A stretch of 64,000 bases of DNA, from the NCBI GenBank assembly GCA_038227995.1, contig JBBRPP010000027.1:1-64000 (forward strand). Direction: 5' to 3'. The stretch comes from WLMZ01 sp038227995 (GTDB taxonomy: Bacteria > Actinomycetota > Acidimicrobiia > Acidimicrobiales > Ilumatobacteraceae). The translations under genes and the position numbers were made by a program. Below the pieces are notes generated by a model that saw nothing but the letters and a program-made list of their open reading frames with translations, made no database searches and was not told the origin of the DNA. This document shows positions 16,990 through 24,309 of this stretch, one piece after another. Positions within the stretch are counted from its first letter, which is position 1; every line of letters begins with the position of its first letter.

Positions 16990-18774
16990 TCAGATGGCCG
17001 TGAAGGTCAGGGTTCCGGTGTACACGCCGTTGCGGGCGGTTGCCGGGATGAGCAGCTTGAGCCGAGCATCCATCGAGGCAATGCCGATGCCGTGAGCGGT
17101 GGTCGCCGAAGCGAGCGTCTGAGCGCTCGCGAGGCCACCCACGTTCCCGGGGGCAACCGCTGCACCAGCGGTCACGGTCTGGGCGTAACCGGCGGGCGTC
17201 GGAGCCGAGAAGCTCGTCCGGACCGGGGTCCAGCCGAGGTAGCTGCCGCTGAACGTCGAGCCGCCACCGGCGACGGTGAAGGCGCTCATCGTGCCGTTGA
17301 CCGTCCAACCCGGGTCGGTGTCGCGCAGGTCAGCAACCGTGACCTGGTTGATCCGGCCACTGGCCGTGTAGTACTGGCCGGCGTTGGCGCCGCTCGTGAT
17401 CAACGAAGCAGTGCCGAGATCGACACCACAATGCGTCGGGTACGAAGCCGGCACCGGGTACGGGTAGCTGGCGAACTGCGGGTCAGCAGGACCACCAGGA
17501 GCAGCACCCGTCGTGGGGGCCGTACCGACCAGATCGGCCGTGGCCGTCGCAGCACCGAGAGCCACCGGGAAGGCAGCCGAAGCAGCCTCAGCAGGCAGCG
17601 CACCGAAGACACCACAACGCTGCGTCAACACCAACGCACCAACCGGGCGAACCACGGTGATGTCCTGGATGATGACCTGCGCCGAGGTCGGCGTCGCTGT
17701 GATCGTCGCAGCGGTCGGTGCGTTCGGGGCAGCATGGGTCGGTGTCACCGTGAAGGTGTACACCGTGCCTGGCGTGAGGCCGGTCACGGTGAAGCCCGTC
17801 GCCGCGGCCGCAGCCGTGAACGGAGCACCAGCAACGGTCGGAGCGACACCGATGGTGTAGCCGGTCGGCGGGAAGTCCGTCGGCGGCGTCCAGCTGAGCG
17901 CAACGCTGCCGGCAGCGGGAACCGCTGTCAGGAACGTCACCGGGTTGCTGGCGCCGAGGGCGGGCGTGCCGTTGGCGGTGTTCGACGGGGCGCTGGCCCC
18001 GACCGAGTTGGTCGCCTTGACCGTCACGGCGTACGACGTGCCGTTGACCAGACCGGTCAGGGTGAATGCACCGGCAGCGGCGACAGGCAGCGTCACCGTG
18101 GTGCCGGCCGTCGGGACTGCGGTCACCGTGAAGCCGGTGGTGGCCGGCGTCGAGGCGGATGCCGTGAAGGAACCCGACAGTGTCGTGTCACCAGCGGTCA
18201 GCGCCGAGAGCACCGGTGCAGAGGGCACCGAGCCGAAGGCGTAGCTGAAGCTGGTGGCCGTGACGGCGCTGACCGTGATCGGCGTCTCCCAGTAGTGACC
18301 ACCTTCGAGGTTGCCACCAAGTGAGCAGGCGAAGCCGATCTTGTAGGCACCCGCCGTCAGCCCGGCCGCTCCGGCCAATGTGCTGAAGGAGAAGGTCGGG
18401 ATGCCCGTGATCAGGTTCGACGCCGCGGCGCTCTTGTCGACGATCGAGTTGCCGAACGTGTCATACAGCGGCGACACGAAGTGTCCGGCAACCGGGTTCG
18501 GTCCACCGGCGAACGTGAGCGTGGACGCATCCACACCCGAGTCGACGAGGTAGGTCTGCCACACGTAGCTGGCCGTGCCGGGACCGCTGCATGATGCACC
18601 GGAGGGCGGGGTCAGCGAGAACGTGGTGCTCGTGGTACCGGAGGTTGGTGTCAGGGTGTTGGCGCCCTGCGGCGGACCGGCGAGGGTGCTGGACGATGCC
18701 AGACCCAAGGTGGCCACCGAGGCAGCGGCGATCGTCGCAACGACCGTCGTGAACCGGGTGAGTTTCTTGTGCAT
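16990..18774 (-). CDS. Secreted protein with GIPTFSF domain, Fn3 and WxL-like C-terminus
   Basis: A 594-residue exported protein. ATG 18774 has GAAAGGA upstream. A signal peptide ends near residue 32. Residues about 33-170 form the domain shared with 12076, 22565 and 23527 (YVWQTYLVDSGVD, LITGIPTFSF, GFACS, YWETPI). Two Fn3 domains follow. The last 220 residues look like a WxL domain: VTVADLRDTDPGWTV corresponds to the first GWxL motif, and LKLLIPATARNGVYTGTLTF, directly before the stop, to the second. The second Trp is Phe and the Leu residues are Val/Ala, so this is WxL-like, not canonical. WxL domains attach non-covalently to peptidoglycan. The DUF916 gene downstream supports the call. Confidence 0.78.
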   Translation of the reverse strand: MHKKLTRFTTVVATIAAASVATLGLASSSTLAGPPQGANTLTPTSGTTSTTFSLTPPSGASCSGPGTASYVWQTYLVDSGVDASTLTFAGGPNPVAGHFVSPLYDTFGNSIVDKSAAASNLITGIPTFSFSTLAGAAGLTAGAYKIGFACSLGGNLEGGHYWETPITVSAVTATSFSYAFGSVPSAPVLSALTAGDTTLSGSFTASASTPATTGFTVTAVPTAGTTVTLPVAAAGAFTLTGLVNGTSYAVTVKATNSVGASAPSNTANGTPALGASNPVTFLTAVPAAGSVALSWTPPTDFPPTGYTIGVAPTVAGAPFTAAAAATGFTVTGLTPGTVYTFTVTPTHAAPNAPTAATITATPTSAQVIIQDITVVRPVGALVLTQRCGVFGALPAEAASAAFPVALGAATATADLVGTAPTTGAAPGGPADPQFASYPYPVPASYPTHCGVDLGTASLITSGANAGQYYTASGRINQVTVADLRDTDPGWTVNGTMSAFTVAGGGSTFSGSYLGWTPVRTSFSAPTPAGYAQTVTAGAAVAPGNVGGLASAQTLASATTAHGIGIASMDARLKLLIPATARNGVYTGTLTFTAI

Positions 18775-18839
18775 TGAGGTTGAAGTCCTTTCGAGAGGTT
18801 TGTGTGGTGTGAATTCGTCGATGTGATTGATGCGCCGGC

Positions 18840-20060
18840 TCATGAAGCGCCGGTGTCGTAGCCACTCGTGGTCGTGGTCGAGCCACAGGTCGGGCTGGCA
18901 AGGAAGCCGAAGAGGTTGATCGTGGTCGTCGCGCTGCAGATCGCCGACGTGGGGCCGACGAAGAGGGCCTTGATCGCCGCATTGCCGACACCGGTCGCAA
19001 CAGTCGTGGGGAGCACGACGTAGACGTTGCGGCCGAAGGTCGCGTCACCGAAGAAGCCAGCCGTGGGGGCCAGGTTCGGAGCGGTGCCGGAGACGGGCGA
19101 ACCGAGGTTCGTGCCGGTGCCGTTGTCGCTGATCGAGCCGATTCCCACTGTGGCGGGCGGTGCACCGAGCGCAACGTTGTTGCTCTTGGCAATGAACGAC
19201 GCAGCCGAGAAGCCGATGATGACCTCGGTGCCGGGGTGCGCCACTTCTTCGGCGTCACCGCGGGTCTTCAACGCGGTGCCGTCGTTCTCTTCCGACCGCA
19301 GCAGGGCGCCGGTGATGTTGTTGCACTCAGCGGTGGCCGCGTCTTCCTGGGCAGCAGTCGCCGTGGTGACGCCGTTCCAGAAGCTGAACGTGCCAGAGCT
19401 GGTCTGGATGCCACATGCGGCGATCCGCGTGCCGCCGATCGTCACCGGGCCGGTGGCCGTGAAGATCTGGGTCAGCTGAGCGCGGGTCAGTGAGGTGACG
19501 GGCGAACCCGATGCCTTGTAGTACGCGAAGCTCACGCCGTCACGGCCGAAGGGCACGTAGGTCATGGCCGTGGCGCCACCGACAACCGACGACGACACCG
19601 ATGAGGACCGAGCGAAGTCGACCTGACCGGTGATGTCGACAGCAGTTGCACAGATGGGGGTCGTGCCGATGGCGCTCCCTGTCCAGCCGCCCGGGTTGTG
19701 ACCGGATGACGCTGCGAGGGCCTTGCGTCCTGCACCCGAACCGTTGGGGCGGGTGAAGGTCGGGCCGTTGAGCTTGGTCGTGATGCAGGTGTCGCCGACG
19801 CCCGTGGGCAACGTGGCATCGAACGAGATCTCCTGGCGGCTGCCAGAAGCGCTGCCGCTGTTGATGGGCGTGTAGGAAACGCCGTTCGTCGAACCGGAAA
19901 GAGCGTTCATGACGTCCTGGACGGTGTCGGAGCCCACGCCGACCGCTGCGGAGTACTGCTTGGGATCCGCTTGGGCAGATCCGCCCGCGAGGGTGGCTCC
20001 GAGTGTGGCAGTGAAGGCGAGGCCGAGGGCCAGTTTCTTCTTGGTAGACATTGTCAGCAT
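18840..20060 (-). CDS. Secreted PstS-like periplasmic-binding-fold protein
   Basis: A 406-residue exported protein with a signal peptide (KKKLALGLAFTATLGATLAG, cleavage near AQA). The mature part begins with AAVGVGSDTVQDVMNAL, then VDFARSSS, MTYVPFGRDGVSFAYYKAS and LTRAQLTQIF, the order of elements seen in PstS-type type II binding proteins (ligand loop, domain crossover, VPxxxDG segment, then the helix before the phosphate loop). Ligand residues cannot be assigned with confidence. It has no lipobox, membrane helix or sorting motif, so it is probably released or held by another protein. The start is ATG 20060 or 20051; GAAGGGA lies a little far upstream. It lies between pstB and the WxL-like gene on the same strand. 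Confidence 0.75.
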   Translation of the reverse strand: MLTMSTKKKLALGLAFTATLGATLAGGSAQADPKQYSAAVGVGSDTVQDVMNALSGSTNGVSYTPINSGSASGSRQEISFDATLPTGVGDTCITTKLNGPTFTRPNGSGAGRKALAASSGHNPGGWTGSAIGTTPICATAVDITGQVDFARSSSVSSSVVGGATAMTYVPFGRDGVSFAYYKASGSPVTSLTRAQLTQIFTATGPVTIGGTRIAACGIQTSSGTFSFWNGVTTATAAQEDAATAECNNITGALLRSEENDGTALKTRGDAEEVAHPGTEVIIGFSAASFIAKSNNVALGAPPATVGIGSISDNGTGTNLGSPVSGTAPNLAPTAGFFGDATFGRNVYVVLPTTVATGVGNAAIKALFVGPTSAICSATTTINLFGFLASPTCGSTTTTSGYDTGAS

Positions 20061-20135
20061 GGTGTTGGTAACGGTCCCTTCGTGAGGCAGAACGCCCCGA
20101 TTCCGAACCAGGGCACGCTGAGGTTCGCACCCCAA

Positions 20136-20159
20136 CCTGACGGCCATATGGCCCTCAGG
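20136..20159. promoter_or_regulatory. 24-base near-perfect palindrome after pstB
   Basis: CCTGA, a mismatch, the perfect palindrome GGCCATATGGCC, a mismatch, then TCAGG. It lies in the 148-base interval between pstB and the next gene. It could be an operator for the downstream gene or a terminator stem lacking a T-tract. Nothing else was recognised in the interval. Confidence 0.4.
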
Positions 20160-20208
20160 TGAACACTGACTGCGGTCGTCCAGAGTTCATCTTGACGACG
20201 CCTTGCGA

Positions 20209-21591
20209 CTATCCGAATCGCCCCATCACGTAGTCGTTCGTGCGCGGATCCTGCGGTGAATTGAACATCGCGGACGTCGGACCGTGCTCGACGATCACGC
20301 CCGGAGTTCCTTGCTCAGCAAGGAAAAACGCACAACGGTTGGACACGCGCGCGGCCTGTTGCATGTTGTGGGTGACGATCACGATCGTCACCTCCGACAC
20401 GAGCTCCATCACCGTCTCTTCGATGCGTCGCGTCGACGTCGGATCCAGAGCAGAGCACGGCTCGTCCATCAACAACACACGCGGCCGAATGGCCAACGCG
20501 CGAGCGATGCACAGCCGTTGCTGCTGGCCACCGGACAGCCCGCCGCCCGGTTGGCGCAGACGATCCCGCACCTCGGTCCACAGTCCCGCTTTGGTGAGGC
20601 AGGATTGGACGACTTCGTCCTTGACGCTGACACTGGCCTTCACGCCGGTGAGGCGGTAGCTGGCGAGGACGTTGTCGTAGATCGACATCGCCGGGAACGG
20701 GTTCGGCTTCTGGAAGACCATGCCGATCTCGCGACGGGCATCTGTCAGCTTGCGGTTCTGGTCGTAGATGTCGTGGCCGTCGAGCAACACTTCACCGGCC
20801 AGCGACGCTGAGGGGATCATCTCGTGCATGCGGTTGAGGATGCGCAAGAACGTCGACTTGCCGCAGCCGGATGGGCCGATGAGCGCGGTGACCTCACCCG
20901 CACCCATTTCCAGCGACACCCGATCGAGCACCTGGCGCGGTCCGAACCAGGCCGAGATGTCGCGCGCATCGATTCCCGTCAACCCGACCGGGGCAGTGCT
21001 GGGCTCCGGAGACATGGCGACCGGCTCGCGGCGGTCTCGAGTTCGCAGTCGCCGCGACTTCACGGCCGGTGCGGAAGGTGCCAAGGGCGGCGGTGATGAG
21101 GGCGGCGGTGATGATGATGATGATGATGACGACGAAAGTGGCGACAACGAGAACGACGTCGCCTCGACGATCATCGGCACGAGGTCCGACGCGCCCGCAC
21201 GGCCCGGGGCCGATGCCCCGCGCATCGGCCGGATCCCGGGATCGACGAGCCCGTCGATGAGGTGGCGGAACTCTTCGACGCGTTCGGCCGCGATGCTGAC
21301 ACCGAAGTCGGAGATGCCCGGCACGACGAAGATCGTCCACGACCTATCGGCGCCGTGGACGACGGCCCGCATGTCGGAGATCAACCACGACCACGTGATG
21401 TCACCCGCGGTTGCATCGACATGGGTACGAGTGACGGTCACCGTTGCCGGGTGTACGTCGGAGACGAGCGCATCGGCCGCGGCGGGGTCGCCGCTGACGA
21501 GTTGGGCAACGGCCGAGTCGGGGAATACGCCGAGCCCGGGCGCGTCGGTTCGCTGATCCTCGGTCGGCATCTTGATCGATTCGAAGTTCAC
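20209..21591 (-). CDS. pstB: PstB phosphate ABC transporter ATPase with N-terminal extension
   Basis: A 460-residue protein; ordinary PstB is about 250. The ATPase occupies about 211-460: Walker A GPSGCGKST (239-247), Q-loop FQKPNPFP, signature LSGGQQQR, Walker B VLLMDEPCSALDP and switch His in VTHNMQQA. It energises phosphate import through PstC/PstA. Residues 1-140 are an unrecognised alpha/beta-looking domain (DITWSWLISDMRAVVHG, SWTIFVVPGISDFGVSI), joined by a Ser/Pro linker (about 150-176). GTG 21591 has GAGGAG upstream, 20 bases after the sortase-like gene. An internal ATG at 21015 could give a normal-sized PstB but has a poor ribosome-binding site. In another frame the linker DNA encodes a membrane-helix-like segment, so a frame error or programmed event cannot be excluded. 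Confidence 0.88.
   Translation of the reverse strand: MNFESIKMPTEDQRTDAPGLGVFPDSAVAQLVSGDPAAADALVSDVHPATVTVTRTHVDATAGDITWSWLISDMRAVVHGADRSWTIFVVPGISDFGVSIAAERVEEFRHLIDGLVDPGIRPMRGASAPGRAGASDLVPMIVEATSFSLSPLSSSSSSSSSPPPSSPPPLAPSAPAVKSRRLRTRDRREPVAMSPEPSTAPVGLTGIDARDISAWFGPRQVLDRVSLEMGAGEVTALIGPSGCGKSTFLRILNRMHEMIPSASLAGEVLLDGHDIYDQNRKLTDARREIGMVFQKPNPFPAMSIYDNVLASYRLTGVKASVSVKDEVVQSCLTKAGLWTEVRDRLRQPGGGLSGGQQQRLCIARALAIRPRVLLMDEPCSALDPTSTRRIEETVMELVSEVTIVIVTHNMQQAARVSNRCAFFLAEQGTPGVIVEHGPTSAMFNSPQDPRTNDYVMGRFG
21105..21131. repeat. Trinucleotide (ATG/CAT) microsatellite in pstB linker
   Basis: A run of about seven GAT/ATG units on the plus strand, flanked by CCG-rich units, encodes the Ser/Pro linker of PstB. 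The unit is codon-sized, so slippage would change linker length without shifting frame. In the next frame the run reads as isoleucines inside a hydrophobic stretch. Confidence 0.7.
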
Positions 21592-21611
21592 GATGGTCAG
21601 CTCCTCAGCAC

Positions 21612-22568
21612 TCACAACAGGTTGGGCAGAAGACGAGCCGCTTCTCCGGAGACAGCGATGCCGACCAGGATCAGCGGCGGTACGAACACGATCCACGTCT
21701 GCGCCCGTCCCCAGCGATGCCAGGCCCACACGACACCGAGCGACAGCAACACCAGCGCCTGCAACCAGAGGGCGAGCGCCCACAGCGTGCTCGTGTCGCC
21801 GGCCATCAGCGCTTCACCGTCGGTCAGGTCCGACTTGCCGATGACGTCCTGCGGCGCGACGACTGCCGTTCCGTCGAGGTCGGCGTCGACGCGCAGGACA
21901 CCATCCGGCAGGAAGGGCGTGCCGTGCGCCGTCACCAACTGCAACCGAGCGGCTCCAGCGGCCGGCGGTGGTGGCGGGACATCTCCGGCCCGTCGTATGT
22001 CGAGCACGTGGAACTGGAAGACGCCCTGGCCGGTCGTCGCTCTGATCAGCGCCCCGGGCTTCAGTTGATCGAGGTCCGCAAACGGACCGCCGAACGCGGC
22101 CTGTCGTCCGTAGATCACGCTCGAACCGATCTGGCCCGGCAGTGGTGTGTCGCGTCGGTGGCCGGGGCCGTCGAACAGCACGCCTGACGTCGTGCCCTGA
22201 CCGACGACCTGGCGCAGGCCGATCGACGGAATCTCGAGGAAGGCCACCGAGGCGCCGAGCGAGACCACATGGCCGCCGTCGTCAACCGGCCCGATCGGAG
22301 CGGTCCCGTTGGCGAGCTGGGCCCGGAAATGGTCGAAGGCGCTGCTTTGCGCCGATGATGCCTGCAGGCGGCTGAGCACGACGAGTTGGACCAGGAACGC
22401 GGCCGACAGAACGAACACCAGGACGAGGGCGGATCGAACCAACTGCGAGCGCGGGGACAGCGGGGGCAGGGCGGCCCGTTGCGCTGACGACTGGCGTGAC
22501 TCGACCATCGTCCGCCGGCTGACCGGCTCTGTGACGGCGACCTCCCGCGTGATCGTTGTCGCGGTCAT
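21612..22568 (-). CDS. Sortase-fold membrane protein lacking catalytic His and Cys
   Basis: A 318-residue protein with a membrane helix at about 45-66, a sortase-fold domain at 100-235 and two C-terminal helices (about 253-275 and 285-308). It follows class E sortases closely (GPGHRRDTPLPGQIG, then FADLDQLKPG), but the catalytic His in the usual GHR is Arg155 (VIYGRQAAFG), and the catalytic Cys of TLxTC is Ala214 (LQLVTAHG). An Arg near 226 may match the third residue. I checked both codons on the complement strand: CGA and GCG. It should therefore be unable to transpeptidate and may act as a binding or scaffolding protein. Its ATG overlaps the stop of a VPNTG-signal protein by four bases. 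Confidence 0.85.
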   Translation of the reverse strand: MTATTITREVAVTEPVSRRTMVESRQSSAQRAALPPLSPRSQLVRSALVLVFVLSAAFLVQLVVLSRLQASSAQSSAFDHFRAQLANGTAPIGPVDDGGHVVSLGASVAFLEIPSIGLRQVVGQGTTSGVLFDGPGHRRDTPLPGQIGSSVIYGRQAAFGGPFADLDQLKPGALIRATTGQGVFQFHVLDIRRAGDVPPPPPAAGAARLQLVTAHGTPFLPDGVLRVDADLDGTAVVAPQDVIGKSDLTDGEALMAGDTSTLWALALWLQALVLLSLGVVWAWHRWGRAQTWIVFVPPLILVGIAVSGEAARLLPNLL

Positions 22569-23530
22569 CGGGCGCCCGGCGGCCGCACGTGGACACGACG
22601 TGCGAACAGGATCACGATGCGTCCCAGCACCAACGCGACGATCGCCCACACGATGATCGGGAGCGTCGACGTCCCGGTGTTGGGCACCGCCGGGCTCGAT
22701 GCAACTCGCGCGGTGGTCGTGGTCGCCGCGATCGACGTCGTGGTCGCAGCCGGAACGGTCGTGGTGGTTGTCGTTTCGGGTGCGGTGGTGGTGGTCGTCG
22801 GCGCAGCGGTGCTGCTCGTGCTCGCCTGCGCAGTCGACCTGGCAGTGGTGGCGGGGGTCGGGGCCGGTGTGGCCGGTGTTGACGCGGGCGTGTCGGGAGT
22901 CGACGTCGGTGGCGCCGGTTGGGTGACCGTCCACGTGAAACCGGCGGGCGTATCGGCGGCCGCAGCGACAGTGGTGATCTGCGCGGTCCAGAAGCTCAAG
23001 GTCGTTCCAGCCTTCGAGCACGCGAAGCCGACCGTGTACGTGCCGACAGGGACGAAGTTGAGCGGGAACGCGCCGAAGGACACCGTCGGGATTCCGGAGA
23101 TGAGGCCCACCGGGTTCGCCGACGGGTTCTTGTCGACGACCGCCGTTCCGCCCACCGAGTCGTACATCGCCGACACGAATGCTGTGCCCGTGGTGTGCGG
23201 ACCGTCGGCGTACGTCAGCGTCGACGGATCGACGGACGCGTCGACCATGAAGGTCTGCCAGCGATATCCGTCGCTGCCTCCGCCGGCACACGAGGCGCCC
23301 GCCGGCGGCACCATCGAGAACTCGGTGGCGCTGCCGCCACCGGCGAGTGCAACGCCGGGGTTCGTGCTGCTCGGCGCCGCGACGATCTTGACGACCCCGG
23401 ACTGACTGAGCGCTGCCGCGTGATCGACACCACCGGACACAGTGACCGCGAGCATCGACGCAATCACCACGGACGCGCCGGATGCGATCACTCGCGCGCG
23501 CCGTTGCCAGCGACGATTGATGACGGTCAT
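22565..23530 (-). CDS. Secreted GIPTFSF-domain protein with VPNTG sorting-type signal
   Basis: A 321-residue exported protein: signal peptide (RRARVIASGASVVIASMLA), the shared N-terminal domain at about 50-200 (YRWQTFMVDASVD, VVDKNPSAN, LISGIPTVSF, GFACSKAG), a Thr/Ala/Pro-rich linker (about 205-280), and a C-terminal sorting-type signal: VPNTG at 282-286, a hydrophobic helix and a basic tail (ARRVHVRPPGAR). VPNTG is a plausible variant of LPXTG, so this looks like a sortase substrate. The next gene is a sortase-fold protein without catalytic residues, translationally coupled by an ATGA overlap. Start ATG 23530 has AAGGAG six bases upstream and itself overlaps the stop of the preceding gene. 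Confidence 0.82.
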   Translation of the reverse strand: MTVINRRWQRRARVIASGASVVIASMLAVTVSGGVDHAAALSQSGVVKIVAAPSSTNPGVALAGGGSATEFSMVPPAGASCAGGGSDGYRWQTFMVDASVDPSTLTYADGPHTTGTAFVSAMYDSVGGTAVVDKNPSANPVGLISGIPTVSFGAFPLNFVPVGTYTVGFACSKAGTTLSFWTAQITTVAAAADTPAGFTWTVTQPAPPTSTPDTPASTPATPAPTPATTARSTAQASTSSTAAPTTTTTAPETTTTTTVPAATTTSIAATTTTARVASSPAVPNTGTSTLPIIVWAIVALVLGRIVILFARRVHVRPPGAR

Positions 23531-24309
23531 GGAGACTCCTTCGAAAGACTTGTGATGAGGGGGGATCGCGTGTCGCGATGGCGCGAGCGCATGTGCAAAA
23601 CCACGTAGCCGGCGGCACCAAGGGCACCAACGGCAAGCAAGATGGCGACGACGAGGCGATGGCCCGAGTTGCCGGCCGAGTGCAGAACGCTTTCCGGTTG
23701 ATCAGCCAGGCGCCAGTCGAGCTTGCCCTTGGTGACGCCCGATCCGCTGATGATCACGTCGGTGTCCCAGTACTTCTCGGTCTTCCCGAAGTACGTGCAT
23801 GCGACGCCAATGCGGTACCGGCCGTCGGGGATGTGGTCGCCGGCGACAACCGCGAAGCTGAACGGTGGCAGCGGTGCGATCACGCCCGGCTGACCCTTGG
23901 CCGCGTTGCGCATCGTCAACTGGAACACGTACGGCACGGTGTCGACGCCGAAGAGTGCATAGTGGCCGTTGCCGACGGGTTCAGGACCGATAGCGCCGTA
24001 GAAGAGGCCGATCGGGTCCTCGGTGCTGGGGATGAGGAAGGTCTCGACCCGCCACTGGTCGTTGGCGCTGTCGCCGGGGCAAACGGCCCCGTCGGGCAGG
24101 CGCACCGTGAACGCCGTCGACGCCGAGCCGTGAGTGATCACTTTGGTCTGGTTGTACCCATCGACCACCGTCACCGAGCCGGCGCGGAGGTCGCCCGCCG
24201 AGGCACCGGCCACGACGACGGGCACACCGCAGGCAACGGCCGCTGCTCCGACGATCATCGCCGCGCCCAACCATCGCCTCGCCATCGACGCAGAACGAGT
24301 TGCTGTCAT
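23527..24309 (-). CDS. Membrane-anchored diverged GIPTFSF-domain protein
   Basis: A 260-residue protein with a signal peptide (WLGAAMIVGAAAVACGVPVV), an extracellular domain at about 40-195 and one membrane helix near 217-238 followed by HMRSRHRDTR. The extracellular part is the most diverged copy of the domain in 12076, 16990 and 22565: it keeps the strand before PDGAVC, WRVETFLIP, PPFSF, GVACTYFG and YWDTDVIIS, including both cysteines. There is no LPXTG-like motif; the helix probably anchors it. ATGA overlaps join it to the genes on both sides, placing it firmly in the pst operon. The function is unknown. Confidence 0.75.
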   Translation of the reverse strand: MTATRSASMARRWLGAAMIVGAAAVACGVPVVVAGASAGDLRAGSVTVVDGYNQTKVITHGSASTAFTVRLPDGAVCPGDSANDQWRVETFLIPSTEDPIGLFYGAIGPEPVGNGHYALFGVDTVPYVFQLTMRNAAKGQPGVIAPLPPFSFAVVAGDHIPDGRYRIGVACTYFGKTEKYWDTDVIISGSGVTKGKLDWRLADQPESVLHSAGNSGHRLVVAILLAVGALGAAGYVVLHMRSRHRDTRSPLITSLSKESP

